Shown in pieces: positions 61,051-64,000 of a stretch of 64,000 bases of DNA. The stretch's first letter is position 1; the number at the start of each line of letters is the position of its first letter. The notes below the pieces were generated by a model. It did no database searches. It was not told the DNA's origin and saw only the letters and a list, made by a program, of their open reading frames with translations. The position numbers were made by a program, and so were the translations under genes. This DNA is from Curtobacterium poinsettiae (GTDB lineage Bacteria > Actinomycetota > Actinomycetes > Actinomycetales > Microbacteriaceae): contig NZ_CP106879.1 of NCBI RefSeq assembly GCF_025677645.1, forward strand, positions 3,286,001-3,350,000, given 5' to 3'.

Positions 61051-62406
61051 ATGCCGATCCCACCCGCAACACCCGCGTCGCGCCTCTCGCGCCGGGGCTT
61101 CCTCGCCGCCGGCGCAGCGGCCGCGACGGTCCTGCCGCTCGCCGCCTGCTCGAGTCCCCTCGCCGCCGGCCTCGCCGGCAGTGCGCTCAACCCCGAGACG
61201 CTCGTCTTCTGGAACCTGTTCGGCGGCGGCGACGGCGTTCGCATGCAGGCCATGGAGGACGGCTACGCGAAGCAGCACGGCGGCTCGAGCGCGCTGCAGG
61301 GCACCACGTTCGCGTGGGGCAACCCGTACTACTCGAAGCTGACACTGGCCACCGTCGGGAACAAGCCGCCGGACGTCGCGGTCGCGCACCTGACCCGCGC
61401 GAAGCCGCTCTGGGACGGTGACCTGCTCGACCCGATCACGTCCGACGACCTGGCGAGCGTCGGCCTGAGCGCCGCCGACTTCAACCAGAAGGCCTGGGCG
61501 GCGCAGAAGACCGACGGCAACAACATCGCGGTCCCGCTCGACACCCACCCCTTCGTCCTCTTCTACAACGTCGACGTCTGCAAGAAGGCCGGTCTGATCG
61601 ACGGCGACGGCAACCTCGTCGACCTCAACGGCATGGACAACTTCGAGAAGGCCCTCGCCGCGGTCGCCAAGGTCACCGGCGGCACGGCGCTGAACGTCGC
61701 GAACGTCGTGCCGGAGACGGCCACCCCGTGGCGCTTCTTCTGGACGATGTACAACCAGCTGAAGGACGCCACCCCGTTCATCAGCGACGGCGGGTCGAAG
61801 CTCACCGTCAACGAGGACGCCTACAACGAGGTCACGAGCCGGACCCAGAAGTGGGTGAAGGAGGGCTGGCTGAACAAGGCCCTCGACTACGCCACCGCGC
61901 AGTCGCTCATGTTCGACGGCAAGGCCGGCTTCTTCATGCAGGGCGAGTGGGAGATCAGCACCGCGCAGTCGATCAAGGGCCTGAACTTCGGCATGGCGCC
62001 GATCCCCCAGCTCTACGACAAGCCGGCGACCCAGGCGGACTCGCACACGTTCGTCCTGCCCAAAAAGGACCGCACCCCGGAGCAGCGCAAGCAGCACATG
62101 CTCTTCATCAAGCAGATGCTCGAGCAGAGCCTGACGTGGGCCGAGGGCGGGCACGTGCCGGCCTACATCCCGACGTTCGACAGTTCGGCGTACAAGAAGC
62201 TCACGCCGCAGTCGAACTACGCGGCCGCAGCCGAGACCGCCGTGTTCGACGACGCCGCCTGGTACGGCGGTTCCGGCTCGACGTTCGAGGGCACGGTGGG
62301 CGCCCAGCTCGCCCTCGTGCAGCAGGGCAGCTCGTCCCCCGCGCAGGCACTGCGCGCCATCAAGTCGCAGCTCGCGACGTACCTCAACACCCCGAGCCCC
62401 CTGTGA
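61051..62406 (+). CDS. ABC sugar-binding lipoprotein (arabinoside importer)
   Basis: 451-aa solute-binding protein, family 1. The signal SRLSRRGFLAAGAAAATVLP then LAAC has a twin-arginine motif and lipobox. The mature chain has ETLVFWNLFGGGDGVRMQAM, PPDVAVAHLTRAKPLWDGDL, VPLDTHPFVLFYNVDVCKKA and GKAGFFMQGEWEISTAQSIK. ATG 61051 has little ribosome site (GGAG at 61041-61044). It is divergent from GH51 and shares the arabinose-type operators, so the ligand is probably an arabino-oligosaccharide (AraN-like role). Two permeases follow. Confidence 0.92.
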   Translation: MPIPPATPASRLSRRGFLAAGAAAATVLPLAACSSPLAAGLAGSALNPETLVFWNLFGGGDGVRMQAMEDGYAKQHGGSSALQGTTFAWGNPYYSKLTLATVGNKPPDVAVAHLTRAKPLWDGDLLDPITSDDLASVGLSAADFNQKAWAAQKTDGNNIAVPLDTHPFVLFYNVDVCKKAGLIDGDGNLVDLNGMDNFEKALAAVAKVTGGTALNVANVVPETATPWRFFWTMYNQLKDATPFISDGGSKLTVNEDAYNEVTSRTQKWVKEGWLNKALDYATAQSLMFDGKAGFFMQGEWEISTAQSIKGLNFGMAPIPQLYDKPATQADSHTFVLPKKDRTPEQRKQHMLFIKQMLEQSLTWAEGGHVPAYIPTFDSSAYKKLTPQSNYAAAAETAVFDDAAWYGGSGSTFEGTVGAQLALVQQGSSSPAQALRAIKSQLATYLNTPSPL

Positions 62407-62490
62407 CCCGGCACGCAACCGCCCGGCAGGCTCCCTCCGGGCAGACGACCCCCGCGATCGCCGTGAACACCGCGCGAAAGGCACGATGAC

Positions 62491-63462
62491 GTGACCACAG
62501 CACCTGTCCTCGACCGGCCGACGGACGCGACCACCGCGCCGCGTCCACGCCGGAACCGCTCCTACGGCTCCAGTGTGAACCGCGGCCAGGGCCGCAGCGG
62601 CTGGCTGTTCCTCGCCCCGTTCGGCCTGTTCTACGTGGCCTTCCTGCTCGGCCCGACGGTCTGGATGATCGTCACGAGCTTCTTCAACACCTCGACCGTC
62701 CGCACCGGGCTCGGCAGCTTCGCGGGGTTCGCGAACTACGCCGAGATGCTCGGGCGCAGCGACTTCTGGTCGTCGCTCTGGCACACGCTGCAGTTCACGC
62801 TGTACACGACCCCGCCGCTCGTCATCCTGGCGTTCGTGTTCGCCGTACTGACGAACCGGATGAACCGCGGCCAGTGGTTCTTCCGCCTGGCGTTCTTCCT
62901 GCCGTTCATCCTGCCGTCGGCGACGATCTCGCTGATCTGGGTGTTCATCTTCACGCCGAGCACCGGCCTGTGGGCGAGCCTGCAGTCGGCGATCGGCATG
63001 ACCCCCGGCTCGGGCATGCTCTCGAGCCCGAACACGGCCATGATCGGTGTGGCGATCGCCACCGTGTGGTGGACCCTCGGCTTCAACTTCGTGCTCTACC
63101 TGGCCGGTCTGCAGGAGATCCCGCGCGAACTGTACGAGGCAGCCGCGGTCGACGGTGCGTCGAACTGGCAGCAGATCAAGTCGATCACGCTCCCCCTGCT
63201 CGGCCGCACCACGACGCTGGTCGTCCTGCTGCAGATCATCGCGAGCCTGAAGATCTTCGACCAGGTCTACCTGATGACGAACGGCGGGCCGGGCATCTCG
63301 ACCCAGGTCTCGCTGCAGCTCATCACCGGCGTCGGCTTCACCGACAACCGGCTCGGAGCCGCATCGGCCGCGTCGGTCCTCCTGTTCATCGTGATCGTGG
63401 CGATCGCGGTCATCCGGCAGCTCGTCGAGCGCGCTGCCGCCAAGCGAGAGATCGGGGCCTGA
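62491..63462 (+). CDS. ABC sugar permease 1 (arabinoside importer)
   Basis: 323-aa AraP/MalF-like permease. A basic tail (1-38) is followed by six helices beginning GWLFLAPFGLFYVAFLLGPT. The EAA loop is ELYEAAAVDGASNWQQIKSI (about residue 212) and LMTNGGPGISTQ is the MalF-type signature. GTG 62491 follows AAAGG by 9 nt. It lies 84 bases after the binding-protein stop and 1 base before the next permease start codon. Confidence 0.92.
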   Translation: MTTAPVLDRPTDATTAPRPRRNRSYGSSVNRGQGRSGWLFLAPFGLFYVAFLLGPTVWMIVTSFFNTSTVRTGLGSFAGFANYAEMLGRSDFWSSLWHTLQFTLYTTPPLVILAFVFAVLTNRMNRGQWFFRLAFFLPFILPSATISLIWVFIFTPSTGLWASLQSAIGMTPGSGMLSSPNTAMIGVAIATVWWTLGFNFVLYLAGLQEIPRELYEAAAVDGASNWQQIKSITLPLLGRTTTLVVLLQIIASLKIFDQVYLMTNGGPGISTQVSLQLITGVGFTDNRLGAASAASVLLFIVIVAIAVIRQLVERAAAKREIGA

Positions 63463-63463
63463 C

Positions 63464-64000
63464 ATGACCGCCACCGAGAGCATCACCACCGGCCGCAAGC
63501 TCCGCACCGGCGTCTCGTCCGCCGCTCCCACGAGCGCCGCGAAGATCGGCGTCAGCGGTCGTGGCTTCACGATCGCTTCGGGGATCGTCCTGACGATCTT
63601 CGCGATCATCTGGCTCATCCCGAGCGTGTTCGCCCTGAAGACGTCGCTGTCCGACAACGGCGTCGCCGCCCTCGGCGCCAATGCGATCCTGTCCAACTGG
63701 AACCCGACGCTGCACTCGTACTCGTCGCTGTTCCAGGCCGGCGACATCTGGAACTGGTACCTCGCCAGTGCCATCACGAGCGTCGTCACGGCCGCACTCA
63801 CCGTGCTGTTCGCGTCGATGGCTGCGTTCGCGCTGTCGCGGCTGGTGTTCCGCGGCCGCAACATCGCGTTCCTGCTCATCATCCTCGGGATCATGATCCC
63901 GACGCAGGTGCTGATCATCCCGATCTTCCAGGAGCTCAACGCGGTCGGCCTGCTCAACACCTACTGGTCGGTGATCTTCCCGCAGGTGCCCGCCGTGATC
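63464..64000 (+). CDS. ABC sugar permease 2 (arabinoside importer), cut by the window end
   Basis: 179 codons present of an AraQ/MalG-like permease. A polar tail (1-34) is followed by helices GFTIASGIVLTIFAIIWLIP, WNWYLASAITSVVTAALTVL and AFLLIILGIMIPTQVLIIPI, with ELNAVGLLNTYWSVIFPQVP, the segment before the EAA loop in this family. The EAA loop and C-terminus lie outside. It is the third gene of the importer operon. Confidence 0.9.
   Translation, partial: MTATESITTGRKLRTGVSSAAPTSAAKIGVSGRGFTIASGIVLTIFAIIWLIPSVFALKTSLSDNGVAALGANAILSNWNPTLHSYSSLFQAGDIWNWYLASAITSVVTAALTVLFASMAAFALSRLVFRGRNIAFLLIILGIMIPTQVLIIPIFQELNAVGLLNTYWSVIFPQVPAVI

Noticed and set aside
60928..63960. 1010-aa minus-strand frame antisense to the arabinoside importer
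   Set aside because: Shadow frame; the plus strand carries a coherent binding protein and two permeases.

Overview
The window looks like chromosome of a high-GC actinobacterium, most likely a plant-associated member of the Microbacteriaceae (Curtobacterium-like). Grounds: very GC-rich third codon positions, many ATGA/GTGA gene overlaps, leaderless promoters of the form TANNNT-6 to 8 nt-start codon, long hairpin terminators without U tracts, Tat/lipobox sugar-binding proteins, and a dense set of enzymes for plant wall sugars. The genus is inference; there is no rRNA or marker gene to fix it. I saw no tRNA, rRNA, CRISPR array, insertion sequence or prophage.

Layout. 1-7.5 kb: a partial aldo/keto reductase divergent from a MerR regulator, two small membrane proteins, an aminoacyl-lipid synthase (MprF/DUF2156 type) coupled to a membrane-anchored serine hydrolase, a Nudix CoA pyrophosphatase and another membrane protein. 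7.5-13.8 kb: a ROK regulator divergent from an alpha-glucoside ABC importer and a GH13 alpha-glucosidase. 14-17.6 kb: ABC-2 exporter, TetR regulator, PnuC. 18-23.3 kb: three secreted proteins with SipW-type signal peptides plus an ER-type signal peptidase, then an unknown protein, an Eis-family acetyltransferase and a DUF2087 protein. 23.4-28.8 kb: a peptide ABC importer on the minus strand with a fused double ATPase. 29-30 kb: a Q/G-rich repeat protein.

30-61 kb and on to the right edge is a carbohydrate island. It holds araB-araD-araA with an alditol oxidase; LacI plus GH127 beta-L-arabinofuranosidase plus a CUT1 importer; LacI plus a ChvE-GguA-GguB monosaccharide importer; a GH13 amylase; a group of small genes (DUF2256/DUF3253 protein, a frameshifted SDR, CsbD, a spore-photoproduct-lyase-like radical SAM protein); LacI plus a beta-galactoside importer and GH35 beta-galactosidase; and GH51 alpha-L-arabinofuranosidase divergent from an arabinoside CUT1 importer that runs off the right end.

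How it works together. Exo-acting GH51 and GH127 enzymes and dedicated importers would release and import L-arabinose from wall polymers. ChvE-GguAB would import free pentose, and AraA/AraB/AraD convert arabinose to xylulose 5-phosphate. The same perfect 12-bp palindrome GTGAGCGCTCAC, the core of the symmetric E. coli lac operator, occurs five times, only in front of araB (2), chvE (1) and in the GH51/importer divergence (2). The LacI protein next to chvE keeps the LacI recognition-helix residues Gln and Arg, so I propose it as regulator of one L-arabinose regulon. The two other LacI genes have different operators beside them. All four CUT1 importers lack an ATPase gene here and probably share one encoded elsewhere.
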